Positions 47,091 through 57,649 of a DNA stretch of 64,000 nt are shown here, one piece after another. The DNA comes from Cynocephalus volans (taxonomy: Eukaryota > Chordata > Mammalia > Dermoptera > Cynocephalidae), in NCBI RefSeq assembly GCF_027409185.1, contig NC_084468.1, positions 140,342,001-140,406,000 of the forward strand, given 5' to 3'. Within the stretch, counting starts at the first letter, position 1; each line of letters opens with the position of its first letter. Both the position numbers and the translations under genes were made by a program. The notes under the pieces were generated by a model. The model made no database searches, was not told where the DNA came from, and saw only the letters and a program-made list of their open reading frames with translations.

Positions 47091-47859
47091 AACTATCCCC
47101 AGGACAAGTTTTATCCTAAGTCCCTATCAGCAAATGCTTTACTTATTACTTAAACAGTACCATGAAGCAAAGCAATCGTTTTACTTAATACTTAAAATAG
47201 GCAGGGGAAAGGGAGGAAATAGGATATAGAAGGAACTCAGACCTAACCTTGATTCACTGTAGTATTCGCTAAGACTGGCCCAGCTGGTGAGGACCTCACT
47301 GTCAGACTCCTGTGGGTAGTCACCAGATCCCTGGTCTTTGCCTTGGATCCCAGCACTGACATAACCTCTAGCAAATCTTTTCTCTAAGAAGGGGAAGGGA
47401 AGAAATAATCCCAGAACAGACCATTAGCTTGATTAGTACATGAAAGAGGAGAATACTGGAATATTATCCACGTCCAGAAGACGGGAGAATAAACTTACCA
47501 ATATGCAGACTGTGAAGTTTCGAGTATTCCACCTTATATTTTTGAAGGTTGTTAACAATTTTGTATTGTTCTCACTATGAATTCAGGATCATATTACTGA
47601 GTTTCAAGGAAAAGAAAATTAATAAATCTGTGTAAATGCATCATCATCTGCATAAAGGGAAACAAATTATTATGTTTGTGAACTAAATAGTTTCTCAAGC
47701 GTAATTTCACACATCACTACAAACTTCTTAAACTGAAATGCCTAGAGTTGGGTATTCCAGTTAGGTTTATTTTTTTTTGTCTAAAAAACTGTAAGCATTT
47801 AAATCATTTGTTCTCAAGCCTTGTGGTTATGGGTGTGGTTGTTTTTGTGTTTTCTGTCT
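47091..47859. other. No recognised feature
   Basis: Intergenic. Confidence 0.3.
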
Positions 47860-48065
47860 GTTGAGAGCTTTCCATGGACCAGGAACCATGCTAACTGCTT
47901 TACAAACATTATCTCATTGTATTCCTATAACAACCCTATGAGATATTCCCACTTGACAAAATAGGAAACAAAATGAGAACCATTAAGTAGCATTCCTGGT
48001 ACAATCCCCTAGTCAGTGTTGCAAAAGAGATTTGAATCCAAGTCTGTATCCTTGAAAAGCCTATG
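47860..48065 (-). repeat. MIR
   Basis: 'gaaccatgctaactgcttta...acattatctcattgtattcc...ataacaaccctatgagatat' and 'gagatttgaatccaagtctg' follow the full-length MIR complement. Confidence 0.82.
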
Positions 48066-50113
48066 CTAGTAAAATATGATTAAGTTCTAATACTTTCTAA
48101 AATTATAATATTTTAGAATTGAAAGGGACCTTAACAGATCCCCTGATCTAGCCCATTGGTCTTTAGGCAAGATAAATATTTCTCCATTTTAGAGATTAAG
48201 AAATAATGAAATATTAACCAGTCCAGGGACTCAAAGCTGGTTAAGTCCAGGGCTTTTCCCACCTAGGACAAGGCCTTCCCTATCCCACGCAAGTTCAACA
48301 AATCCATGCTCTGTAGTTACGGATCACCTCTTTTATGAGCTGGTACTATCTTCTCTGTATCCACTGCCCCGCATATGCCAAGAACTGATGAATTAGGATA
48401 CATATTTAAATAATTTGAATGTACAGAAAGCACTTTTGTTTGCGGCAGGTGACACTGAGCTATCCACATAACAGGTACCAGTAAATATTGACTTAAATTT
48501 TATATTAGCTCACCTATTCCTCCTCCTCGGTATTTTTTCCCCTCATTACCCCACAGCCCCAGAAGTTCTTTTCCCTGTCCTATGTATAGTGAGTGATCCA
48601 ATACATTCTCATCTTCTTTCAATTCTCTAGCTTCACCCATTACCCTGATCAAAGCAAGGACCCATCACTGAAACGAAAAGCTTTTTCCTTGTTTGGAAAT
48701 AAGCAGAGGCAAGTTGTGAATATTTCAAATTTAAGTTTTGTTCTCTATCACAACAAAAATAAATTTAAAGTGACAAGGATGGTGTAAAGTAAGATCTCCT
48801 GTTATTTGTGTTAGAAATTGGTATTTTCCTGTTAAATAGCTGTATTTTATAGTAACTTGGATATTTGACTTTTTGTTAAATAGATTCATTTTATAATTAT
48901 TTCGATATTACCTGAATTAACTGGGATACCCTTATTTCTTCAATCATCTGTAATAATGAATATGTCTTTTTTGAAATAACCAGTGCTGTCAGAAAAGTCT
49001 GAGGGTTATTCTTTGGGAAGGGGACTCTTGGGGCTTTTACACTGGCTGCTCTATGCCACATAGAGCCTTGCCTCTGGCCATTGCTCTAGCAACTCTCCCC
49101 ACCTCTCTCTTTCCGTCAGTCTTCCTCAATTTCTCCTCCCACGTTGCCCTAGAAACTCACGTTCTCAGTCTATATTGCTGAAGGACACAGCCCTGTCTCC
49201 TTAACCCCTGTTTCCAAACTCAATTCCAGCTCTACCTTTAATCAAGGTGCTCAATTGAACCAAAATGTTATCCACATGATTAGCTACAAAATAGGAGAAC
49301 AGATGATCTGATCTATTTTTTAATAGTAGAATTTACCCTTTTTATTTTTATTTTTATTTTTTATTTTTGTTTTTGTTAGAGGATTAAGTCTCTACTTGAA
49401 CTGAGGGGCCATACAATTACATGAGCTATTTCATTGATTAAAACATCTTGTTATGCTGTTGTCTCCTAGTAATTTTTCCTCCTGATTCTTCTCTAATTCA
49501 TTTAAAGAAAAAATAATATAAAGTTTCTTTTTCTGATTTCCACAGTCTAAGCCTCCAGTGAATTGCTATCTAGTTAGGCAGTTTCCACTTATGTCTGTCA
49601 AATACTTTTTAAAATTTGTATCATAAAATCAGACTTTTTTGAGTTGGAAGGAAAATTAAAGCTTATAGAGGACAATACCCTTATTTTTTACAAAGGAAGA
49701 AACTAAAGCCATATAGCTGTGTTCCTTTTTATTTTCAGTTCTGCTATTCTTTACTCACTTTTAAAAGTGGGTTTCTAAATTTTAAAAAACCTGGACTGAG
49801 GTTATTAAAATAAATTTATTATCCACCAAAACTCTAGCCTCAAAGATTAAAATTTTGCCAATATACCAAGCTAATATAATCACTTTTCACATATCTTCCT
49901 GGTAGATCAACATTTTAAATCATTCTCACAACCAGTGAGAGAAAGGTTCTGATCTCACCACCCCAACTCCACGTTTGCAATCAGGCGCAGAGGAACTTTA
50001 ACAGAAGAGGCTTTCAAATGGTTGGAACAGATCAAGATCCAGCAGATGTATTCGCTATTGACATTTCCTCTCCGTCCATGCTGCTATCCTATTCCTCAGA
50101 CAAAGTCATCTCT
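48066..50113. other. No recognised gene; scattered MIR/L2-like scraps and a (TTTTTA)n run
   Basis: 'aattgaaagggaccttaaca' at about 48117 and a related phrase at about 49640 are small ancient-repeat scraps. A T-rich TTTTTA run lies at about 49337-49375. No coding region is supported. Confidence 0.4.
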
Positions 50114-50130
50114 AAAGATGCAGTCCTTTT

Positions 50131-50250
50131 GGAGGAATTGGTAAAGAGACACTAAAATCAACTATATTGTGTATTGATAAATTGAAATAAAAAATAACTA
50201 ACTAAATAAATATATTTATATAAAAATACTATAAAAATAAATAAACAAAT
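50131..50250 (+). mobile_element. L1 3'-end stub with A-rich tail and 17-bp TSD
   Basis: The near-perfect repeat AAAGATGCAGTCCTTTT (50114-50130) / AAAGATGCAGCCCTTTT (50251-50267) brackets 120 bp. The middle, 'tattgtgtattgataaattg...aaataaaaaa', matches the 3' end of the L1 at 25.75 kb read in sense ('atgtgtaattgataag...caataaaaa'). A long A-rich tail with TAAA periodicity follows. It is a very short 5'-truncated L1 insertion. Confidence 0.78.
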
Positions 50251-50267
50251 AAAGATGCAGCCCTTTT

Positions 50268-51334
50268 CATCACATGCCACACAAATCATGAATCTGGCCC
50301 TTTGAGCTGCACCTCAGGTTGAAAAATGACACTGAGCATTGCTGTAAAGGAGTACAGTGCAGCTACAGCAGAATAAACTTTGCCAACTTCTCAGGAGTAA
50401 TTTTTAGACTATTGGAATCTCCCAGATACCTCTAGTTTTCAGACAAATGCCTTCTTTTGTCTAGATTTCCAAAATAGCATAGGCACCGAATACCTGTGTG
50501 CTTAACCTCTCCCATAACCCCATCCTCCCCAGCAAAAAAGAATACCATGTCTTCTGTCTTTCCACCTATTCTGGGGCTGGTTCCACAGAGGAGGAACAGT
50601 GGAGGCCCTGTTCATACAGAGCAGAGTCACCCAAAATGTACTCTTTTCCTCCTTCTTCCCAGCCCAGCACACACAGTTTCCTGAGATGGAGTAACAGGGT
50701 TCCCCGACTTTGTGGGGATGGAAAGGTCACTTAACAGAGGCAAGGCAATGTACCCTCACTGCATAAAGCTACCCCAAGGTATTAACCATTCATGGTTTGG
50801 TAGCAAATAAATCCCACACTGCTAGTAAACTATATGTTATTTTGACTGTCCGATTTCTTACTTATCATGTGGGGTGAGACTGTCTTTGCATTTTGGTTGC
50901 AAGCACTGGATGAAGTGGGTATGTGAAAATTAAACAATTCTCCCTGGCCACTTGCCCACCTCCTTCAAGTTTTGCTATATGCTCTGTTTCTCCTCCTTTT
51001 CTTCTCTCCCACACGTAGTCTGTTTAATGCCAAGTGGATCTCAGCAGAATTTCCTTTCCTGGCCTCCAAGTAGTCCACATATTGGTTTCCAATTCTAATC
51101 AACCAGTTCCTCTTCTCCCCTAGCACTTGAATTCTTTTTATCTTAACCATTCTCTCTATTCCTTAGTCTACCATCAGTCCTGACAAAATACTCACAGAGA
51201 GAAACTCCTCTCTTGGTTCCAAACCTTGCAACCAAAATTCTTATCACTACCCATCTCATCTCCCTGATACTCTCTCCTCACAAATTAGGACTCGCATAGA
51301 GGACAGCTGCCTCTTAAACATACCGCCTGCAGAT

Positions 51335-51336
<2 letters not shown>
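50268..51336. other. No recognised gene
   Basis: Intergenic. Overlapping frames at 50496-50734 lack support. Confidence 0.35.
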
Positions 51337-51392
<56 letters not shown>

Positions 51393-51561
51393 CACACTCA
51401 CACACACTCACACACACACTCACACACACACTCACACACACACACACACTCACACACACTCACACACACTCACTCACACACTCACACACACTCTCTCACA
51501 CACTCATACACACACACACACACTCTCTCACACACACTCACACTCTCTCACACACACTCAT
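51337..51561. repeat. Long compound microsatellite (CA)n/(CACACT)n/(CTCTCA)n
   Basis: About 225 bp of CA repeats that change into irregular CACACT and CTCTCA higher-order patterns. The minus-strand Val-Cys frame at 51256-51459 is an artefact of it. Confidence 0.97.
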
Positions 51562-52569
51562 GAGTATTTTGTAGTTGCCTGGATTCATGGACATCTTTGG
51601 CTGTGTTTTTTTTTTCAGTATTCAGTAAAGTGGTTCAACACCTGATCCTCACAATATGAGGAAGTTATGATCCTGCAGGTTGCTGTAGTTATGGCCATTT
51701 AAACATAAAAATCTTACTTTCCAGATTTCAAATTGAAACATTATAGAGTAAAACATACAAATGGATAAGAATTGAAACTTTTTGATCAAAATGTATAAAT
51801 GTATGTGCTTGGATCTACTGAGAGAAATCAGATAAGCTGCCCTATAAAGCATTTTTGAAAGCTTTTATCTAGACCACATATTGCCAAGTATAAATTAATG
51901 AAAATGACTGATGAAGTTCTCAGATGCATGTCAGGCACTGGCTTCTGAGACAGAATTCAATCTGTCATTACCTTCACTCATAAAACCTCTGATCCTTGTC
52001 TTTGCTTTTTATCTTCTTCTCTCACCCTCTGTCGCGCACCCCAGGCTTTTGATATTTTAATAGGTTTTTCCCAGAGCAGGCTAGAAATGTTTGGTTCATT
52101 TTCAATAGTCCAGAAGATTTGCCATTTTTACTTTCCCAGTGGAGGCTGATTTGCTGGAAATTGCAAATCTGCCTCATGGTTTACAAATGTTCCCACTTTC
52201 TCACATATTTCAAACTTAGACAAGGTGACATCATCAGTCATGCTTTCTGTTAGCTTCTCTTAACCTCCACTTAACCTCCCTCTTTGTGTTAAGATCAAGA
52301 GAGGTGGCTAGTTTAGCTGAGTCATATTTAGATTTTTATTTCTGCCCTTCTAATTTCAGTCCTTACCCCTGATCTCATGAGCTTACAGCACAATTTAAGC
52401 TCTCTGGAAAGTAAGATTGTTTTTGTTTGTTGAAATTCAACAACTTTTCTCAAAAAGTAAACATTCATCCTCATTGTTGGCCTGAAATAATGTGGTAAGT
52501 TATTTGCCCATCAAATCATTTAACGGAAAAAAATCTGCACAAAGCTTTTGGTAATGCTGCTGGCTTTTA
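51562..52569. other. No recognised feature
   Basis: Intergenic; pre-integration flank of the ERV. Confidence 0.35.
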
Positions 52570-52574
52570 GACAT
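52570..52574. repeat. ERV target-site duplication, left copy (GACAT)
   Basis: GACAT immediately precedes TGTTGGG and is repeated at 55200-55204 immediately after CCCAACA. Confidence 0.85.
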
Positions 52575-52955
52575 TGTTGGGAAAATGGAATAATTTAATC
52601 AGGCCTCCTCGCCTTAGGGATGGTTGGGAGTGGTGCGGCAAATTCTTTGTAAGCAAATTATGGGGGAGGTGGAGTCAGTGCACATGTGTGGCACTGCCAT
52701 CTTGGCTGGCATCTACTGCCTCAGGCGTCCACCTAAGTGGCCATGCTCTCCAACCTATGGCTTCCAATGACCTCTTTGCCAGTTACCTAGCTCATAGACC
52801 TGTGTGTGAGGGGTCTGGTGACCCAGCCTGGCATGTGAAAGGTTTGTGTCCCAGTCTGTGAATAGGCTTGAGGGGTCTGTGAGCTCCACACTCAGCCCTA
52901 GCTTGAAAATTGGCCCAGTCAGCAGGATTACAGGCAGGTATAAGAGCTCAACAAT
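52575..52955 (+). mobile_element. Left LTR segment (U3 to TATA/cap region), sense
   Basis: This is the part of the LTR shared with the inverted right copy. It ends just past a TATA-like GTATAAGAG at 52938-52946, so it covers U3 and the start of R. The 95-codon frame at 52574-52861 is LTR read-through. Compared with the right copy it lacks one roughly 31-bp unit of the 'gtgacccagcctggcatgtg' type. Confidence 0.8.
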
Positions 52956-52994
52956 TGGTGTAGTCTGTGGCAGGCTTCTGAGCAGGTACAGGAG

Positions 52995-53258
52995 CCAAAA
53001 GCCCTTGGAAGAAGGAGGAAATGTGGCTACTTTCGAATATGCTCTGCCCTGTGGCCACCTTCCTGTTGATTGGCATCTGGTTGCTGCACACTATACTGCA
53101 AGGCAGCATAGACCAGGTACTACAATGCAAAACCCCTTGGGAGGGGGGGGAATGTGGCTGTCCTTGAGGGTGTGGTGCCCGGTGGCCACTTTTCTGCTGA
53201 CCAGAGCCTGGCTACTGTTAACTATGCTGCAAACTGATTGAGATTTGTGGCTGAAAGC
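52995..53258 (+). repeat. 132-bp tandem duplication in the ERV leader
   Basis: Two diverged units start near CCCTTGG at 53002 and 53134. Both contain 'atgtggct', 'gtggccac(c/t)tt', a 'cctg(g)tt/ctactg' block and 'ctatactgcaa/ctatgctgcaa'. They lie between the LTR segment and gag, and may belong to R/U5 or the leader. The primer-binding site could not be located with confidence. Confidence 0.7.
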
Positions 53259-54228
53259 AGAGTTGTTGGAAGTGCAGATAAATGTCCTGGAGTATGATAT
53301 GCAGCGACTGGCCACTCCTGCCTCTCACACCAGGGAAGACGACCAACCCAGTGGTGAGTTGGGGGAAACTGTGCATCTCCAGGACCAACCTGTTGTGCAT
53401 GAGAAACTGAAAGACAAGCAGCCTATGGGACCAGATGGACAACTGGTAGGCAATCCACAGTTGACCCAGTTCACCACCTATGTCCCATATACCCAGGTTG
53501 AACTGGTTGACTTGGGAAGACAGTTCAGGCAGAAACATGGGGAGACCCTGGCTGCTTGGCTGTTGCAGTTATGGGACCTAGGGGTGGATAGTGTGATGTG
53601 CTCTGGTGAGGAGATGGAGAAGTTGGCCTGAAGCAGCGGCCTGAAGCAGCGGCTACAGAATAGCCACAGATATGCACAAGGACAAGGTAGTCATTCCTTG
53701 ATGGACTGGGTGAATGCAGCTGCCCAAACCATGTGGGCAAATGCTGGAGAACTGCCCGAGATTGTTAGTAAATGGCAAACATATGCTGAGCTGGTCCAAA
53801 TCATTCGGGAGCTGGGGATGCAGCAGTCCACGTTTAATATGAACACTTGTGGCCCGGACAATGAGAACTTTACAGGCAGCATGAGAGACATAGTGCTGCA
53901 AAATGCCCCGTCAACATCCTTTAGGTCACTGATGGCCATATTGGCCCCATACATTGGTCATCCTATACACTAGATAACAACCATGATAGCCAGCTTGGGT
54001 GAAGTTGAGGATAGAAGGCAAGCAAAAGGGGTCCGAAAGGTGGCTAAGACAAAACCCCCAAGAAATGCTTGGGATTTTATCCCAAAGGGACCAAGCAAGA
54101 CTAGCCGTAAGCAGATGTGGCTTGACTTGCTTGCAGCAGGAGTTGATAAAAAGAAAATTGACTGGCAGCCAAATGCAGCCCTGTTTGCCTTGTGGCAACA
54201 ATTGCTCCCTGAACAATTCACTCAGTGA
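53245..54228 (+). pseudogene. gag: Decayed retroviral gag
   Basis: One reading frame runs through three open pieces (53245-53631, 53632-53973 and 53974-54228), broken by in-frame stops at 53629-53631 (TGA) and 53971-53973 (TAG). The pieces are alpha-helical in composition, with capsid-like stretches such as WLLQLWDLGVDS and MRDIVLQNAPSTS, and end in a basic region with RKQMWLDLLAAGVDK. No CCHC zinc knuckle is visible, so nucleocapsid is missing or lost. A 13-bp tandem duplication (GCCTGAAGCAGCG, 53626-53638 and 53639-53651) sits exactly at the first stop. Gag is the structural precursor in retroviruses; this copy is dead. The gag assignment rests on position before protease and on general character. 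Confidence 0.7.
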
Positions 54229-54368
54229 ATTTTGAGGACTTTTTGGTTGCTCCCGAGGAGGCAGATGAACTGTTCCATTTTGATTAGGGAGTAGGCCAAG
54301 GTACTCGTCTTTTGGGGGCAGGCAAGGACTGGAGGCCTCACATTGAATTGGCAATGTAATGGTCGAGG

Positions 54369-54787
54369 ATGAATGTGCAGTGTGTTTTGGCATTGGTGGA
54401 TACAGGTGCAGAATGCAGCCTGATATATGGCAATCCAGATAAGTTTCCAGGGGCCACAGTTTGTATAGATGGTTGTGGAGGACATTCTACTGTGGTCAAA
54501 GCTGTGTCAGTGCCATTGGGCATAGGTAGATTACCTCCTCGTGTACATATTGTATATATGTCTCCTGTAGCTGAATACATCTTGGGTATGGATGTACTTT
54601 ATGGTTTGCACCTGCAAACAACATTTGGAGAGTTTTGGCTGCGAATACAGACAGTAAAGCCTGTGTTACAAGGATATGCTAAACATGACCCACAGGTGTT
54701 ACCCCAGCCAAGACGTGTGGTTAATGTAAAGCAGTATCGCCTACCAGGAAGACATGCAGAGATAAGTGCCACTATATTGGAATATAT
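54369..54787 (+). pseudogene. pro: Retroviral aspartic protease remnant with pol linker
   Basis: In a different frame from gag, about 140 uninterrupted codons carry the retropepsin active-site motif LVDTGAECSLI (DTG at residues 11-13) and the second conserved block ILGMDVL (residues 71-77). A QYRLP-type stretch follows at residues 122-126, as at the protease-RT boundary. The frame continues to 54983 only because it runs antisense into the inverted LTR. RT, RNase H and integrase are absent. Retropepsins process Gag and Pol; here no functional context remains. Confidence 0.85.
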
Positions 54788-55199
54788 TGTCATGCTCTTT
54801 TTTCTGCCCATAATCGTGCTTACTGGGCCAATTGCCAAGCTAGGGCTGGGTCTGGAGCTCACAGACCCCTCAAGGCTGTTCACGGACTGGGTCACAAACC
54901 CCTCACATGCCAGGCTGGGTCCCCAGACCTCTCACAGGCCAGGCTGGGTCACCAGACCCCTCACACGCAGGTCTATGAGCTAGGTAACTGGCAAACGGGT
55001 CCTTGGAAGCCGTAGGTCAGAGAGCATGGCTATGTGGATGGACACCTGAGTCAGTAGACACCAGCCAAGGTGGCAGTGCCATGCATGTGCACTGACTCCA
55101 CCCACACACACACAATTTGCTTACAAAGAATTTGCCGCACCACTCCCAACCGTCCCTAAGGCGAGGGGGCCTGATGAAATTATTCCATTTTTCCCAACA
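54788..55199 (-). mobile_element. Right LTR segment, inverted relative to the left one
   Basis: The reverse complement of 55199 to 54788 aligns with 52575-52955 from the first base (TGTTGGGAAA...). It runs through 'aatttgccgcacc' (complement), the GTGACCCAGCCTGG repeats and 'ttggcccagt(a/c)agca(c/g)g' to about the TATA/cap region, where homology stops and antisense-free pol begins. It is about 412 bp against 381 bp on the left, owing to one additional roughly 31-bp repeat unit. The TATA-like box of the left copy is altered to an A-run here. Confidence 0.85.
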
Positions 55200-55204
55200 G
55201 ACAT

Positions 55205-55308
55205 CATTTTTCAAAGTTATTGGCTAAGTATATGTAGAGTGTTTGATATTATTCCCACAGTCCATTATAGTCATTAACTAAGAGAAGCTATACAAAAAAA
55301 TTAAATAC
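55205..55308. other. ERV right flank
   Basis: Short unique flank. Confidence 0.3.
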
Positions 55309-55629
55309 AATCAGCCCTTTGTATCTGCAGATCCCACACCCATGATTCAGCCAATCATGGATCAAAAATATTTTAAAAAACCAAAATAAAAAAATAATGC
55401 AACAATACAAAAAGTACAAATAAACAATACAGCATAACAACTATCTATATAGCATTTACATTGTATTAGGTATTATAAGTAATCTAGAGATAATTTAAAG
55501 CATAAGGGAAGATGTGCATAGGTTATATGTAAAGACTATGCCATTTTATATCAGAGACTTGAGCACTGGCAGATTTTGTTATCCTTAGAGGTCCTGGAAC
55601 CAACCCCCACAGATATTGGTGGATGACTG
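55309..55629 (-). mobile_element. MER2-type Tigger element, antisense
   Basis: Plus-strand blocks 'cagccctttgtatctgcaga', 'acattgtattaggtattata', 'taatctagagataatttaaa', 'gtgcataggttatatgtaaa', 'aggtcctggaaccaaccccc' and terminal 'tggatgactg' are the complement of MER2, a nonautonomous Tigger/mariner DNA transposon. Both ends are present. Confidence 0.85.
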
Positions 55630-56576
55630 TTCTTTTCCCTCTAGGAGTTCACAATTTAAGGCAGACAGATATGAATAGACCCAGACCTGAACTATTAACT
55701 TAAAATGTGAACAGAAAGGTCAAGGCCAAACATTTTATTATAATTATATCCCCTCAACATTTTGCCTATGGTATAGTCATAATAAATGCCTGAATAGATA
55801 AGTGAAGGAATGAATGAATGAAGGAGTAAATGAATGAGTGAATATGGCTCTGTTAAAAAAGAATGAAACTTAACAAGGAAGTGTGTTATGAGGAAATCAA
55901 AAAAAGAATGATGCTACATGGTGTTGAATCAAAATAATAATGTTTGTGGACAGAAAGCAATTCCTCAGAGGTTAAAAACAGAGCTTAGTGAAATTACCCA
56001 GCAGCCTATGATATAAAGTTTGGGCATCAAACTAAGGCGTATATGTTGGGGATGGTGTTAGTGTGAGCCTTATAAAGCCGTTCTATGTCATCCAGTCCCA
56101 GGACGGGTTCATATTTTAAAGAAACTTACCCAGAACAAGGGTATTCACTCATGACTCTTAAAGAATAGTCTACTTTATTTGATCTACACAGCTCTTATTA
56201 AAGTGTCCTCTCCTCTTCACTATAATTTTTCAGTCCCCAAGAGCGTTTGATTCTTTTCACCGAGATTTCTCTCTGATCCACGGCTGTGTGGATTCACTTT
56301 CTGCCCTCCTGTTTCCTTGTCACTCAGCCCCTCACTCCCGATGTGCTCCTGACAGCACATTCTTCTGCTGTGCAGGCTCCTTTCGAGAAGGAAGCTTGTC
56401 TTCTGCTCTAATTTTTTTTTAGTTAGGAGAATTCACCTCTCAGTTTTTATCCTTTTCTTTCTTCTGAAAGCTCAGGGTTGGTGAGGGTTTCAGGGAAGAA
56501 GGTTAAAAAAGCAATGCCAGCATTCTCTGACATGAAGTTTGAGGGTGGAGAGAAATGTTATAAACTGTGACTGCAC
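55630..56576. other. No recognised gene
   Basis: Intergenic. A short AATG-type run lies near 55808-55845. Confidence 0.35.
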
Positions 56577-56615
56577 ACAGGCACACGCACACGCACATGC
56601 ACACACACACACACT
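56577..56615. repeat. Imperfect (CA)n
   Basis: CACAGGCACACGCACACGCA continuing into a pure CA run. Confidence 0.9.
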
Positions 56616-56926
56616 CGAATACTTTTGCACCATTATTAATATTAAGCATACCAAAACCAGGTATAGTTAATGGCATAAAAGGTTTTCATATTTTTAGGCC
56701 ACGAATCTCAGATGTGCAAAAATAGATTTTCATATTTCTGTGACTAAACTCTGAGCTCACAACTCATACATAAAATGATAGTATATTTACATTTACTACT
56801 TGTAAGTAGCTTGGTTTAAAAATCAGGCACTTTTTCTTAAAAATTCAACCTTAAACATTTAAGAAATCTTACCCTATCCCCTTTTTTCCCCTTGTGCTCA
56901 ACAGCATCTGGGTTCAGTGGCACTTT

Positions 56927-57575
56927 TTTTTTTTTAAATGTCTGTGTGCAATATGTGATGCTCAAATCAGGATAATTAGTATATTCAACCTTACCCATCA
57001 TAATCATTTTTTGTGGGCATTTATCAATTTTTTACTAACCCCCAATCCTCCTTCCCACCTCTGGTAACCTCAGTTCTGTTCTTTCCTTTTGAAAGTTCAA
57101 TGTATTGTTATGGTTGTTTGTATCTTTCTTTCTTTTTTTATTTATTTGTTCATTGTTTTAGCTCCCACTTATAAGTGAGGACAGGTGGTATTTCTCTTTC
57201 TGTGCCTGGGCTTATTTCACTTAACATAATCTTCTCTAAGTTCATCCATGTTGCTGCAAATGGCAATATTTCATTCTTTTTTATGGCAGAGTATATTCCT
57301 TTGTGTAAACATACAAAATTTTCCTTATCCAGTCATCCAATGATGGAAATTTAGGCTGTTTTCTTATAAATAGTTGGCCTTGTAAATACTTCTGGGTGTT
57401 GCAAACAGAGCTGCAATGAACATGAGTGCAGGTATCCCTTTAACATGATGATTTCCGTTCCTTTGGGTGTATACCCAGCAGTGGGATTGCTGGATCATAT
57501 GGCACTTCTATCTGTAGTTGTTTGAGGAACCTCCATACCATTTTCCATAATGGCAGCACCAATTTACAGTCCAGG
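56927..57575 (-). mobile_element. Antisense L1, 5'-truncated
   Basis: After a T run, the plus strand reads 'gtgatgctcaaatcaggata', 'ctcccacttataagtgagga', 'ttatggcagagtatattcc', 'ccagcagtgggattgctgga' and 'aacctccataccattttcca'. This is the same ORF2 C-terminus and 3' UTR seen at 25.8-26.5 kb, more decayed. It stops at about 57575, next to a tandem duplication. Confidence 0.85.
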
Positions 57576-57578
57576 GGT

Positions 57579-57648
57579 AAACATCAAAGTTAAGAGAAAG
57601 GTGGAGAGATGTCTGAAACATCAAAGTTAAGAGAAAGGTGGAGAGATG
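57579..57648. repeat. 37-bp tandem duplication at the L1 5' junction
   Basis: Two identical 33-bp cores, AAACATCAAAGTTAAGAGAA and onward, at 57579-57611 and 57616-57648, with a 4-base spacer and a period of 37. They begin within a few bases of the truncated end of the antisense L1. Confidence 0.93.
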
Positions 57649-57649
57649 A

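Larger units (their letters stand above)
52575..55199 (+). mobile_element. Endogenous retrovirus with inverted terminal LTR copies
   Basis: The insertion begins TGTTGGGAAAATGG and ends CCATTTTTCCCAACA, flanked by the perfect 5-bp repeat GACAT (52570-52574 and 55200-55204). TG...CA termini and a short fixed-size duplication are the signature of retroviral integrase. Inside, in plus orientation, are one LTR-like end, a decayed gag frame, a protease frame and the beginning of the pol linker. The right end carries the same LTR segment in opposite orientation instead of a normal direct LTR. Most of pol and all of env are absent. The family is not identified; the protease and gag character are retroviral. 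No part can produce virus. Confidence 0.85.

Noticed and set aside
51256..51459. Val-Cys-rich minus-strand frame resembling a cysteine-rich peptide
   Set aside because: It is entirely the (CA)n microsatellite.
54787..54983. Last third of the 204-codon protease frame as a novel C-terminal domain
   Set aside because: It is the inverted LTR read in antisense, not protein-coding sequence.
52575..55199. DIRS-type or DNA-transposon element, both of which can carry inverted terminal repeats
   Set aside because: DIRS elements make no target-site duplication and use a tyrosine recombinase. DNA transposons would not carry gag and a retropepsin. TG...CA ends plus a 5-bp duplication fit retroviral integrase better.
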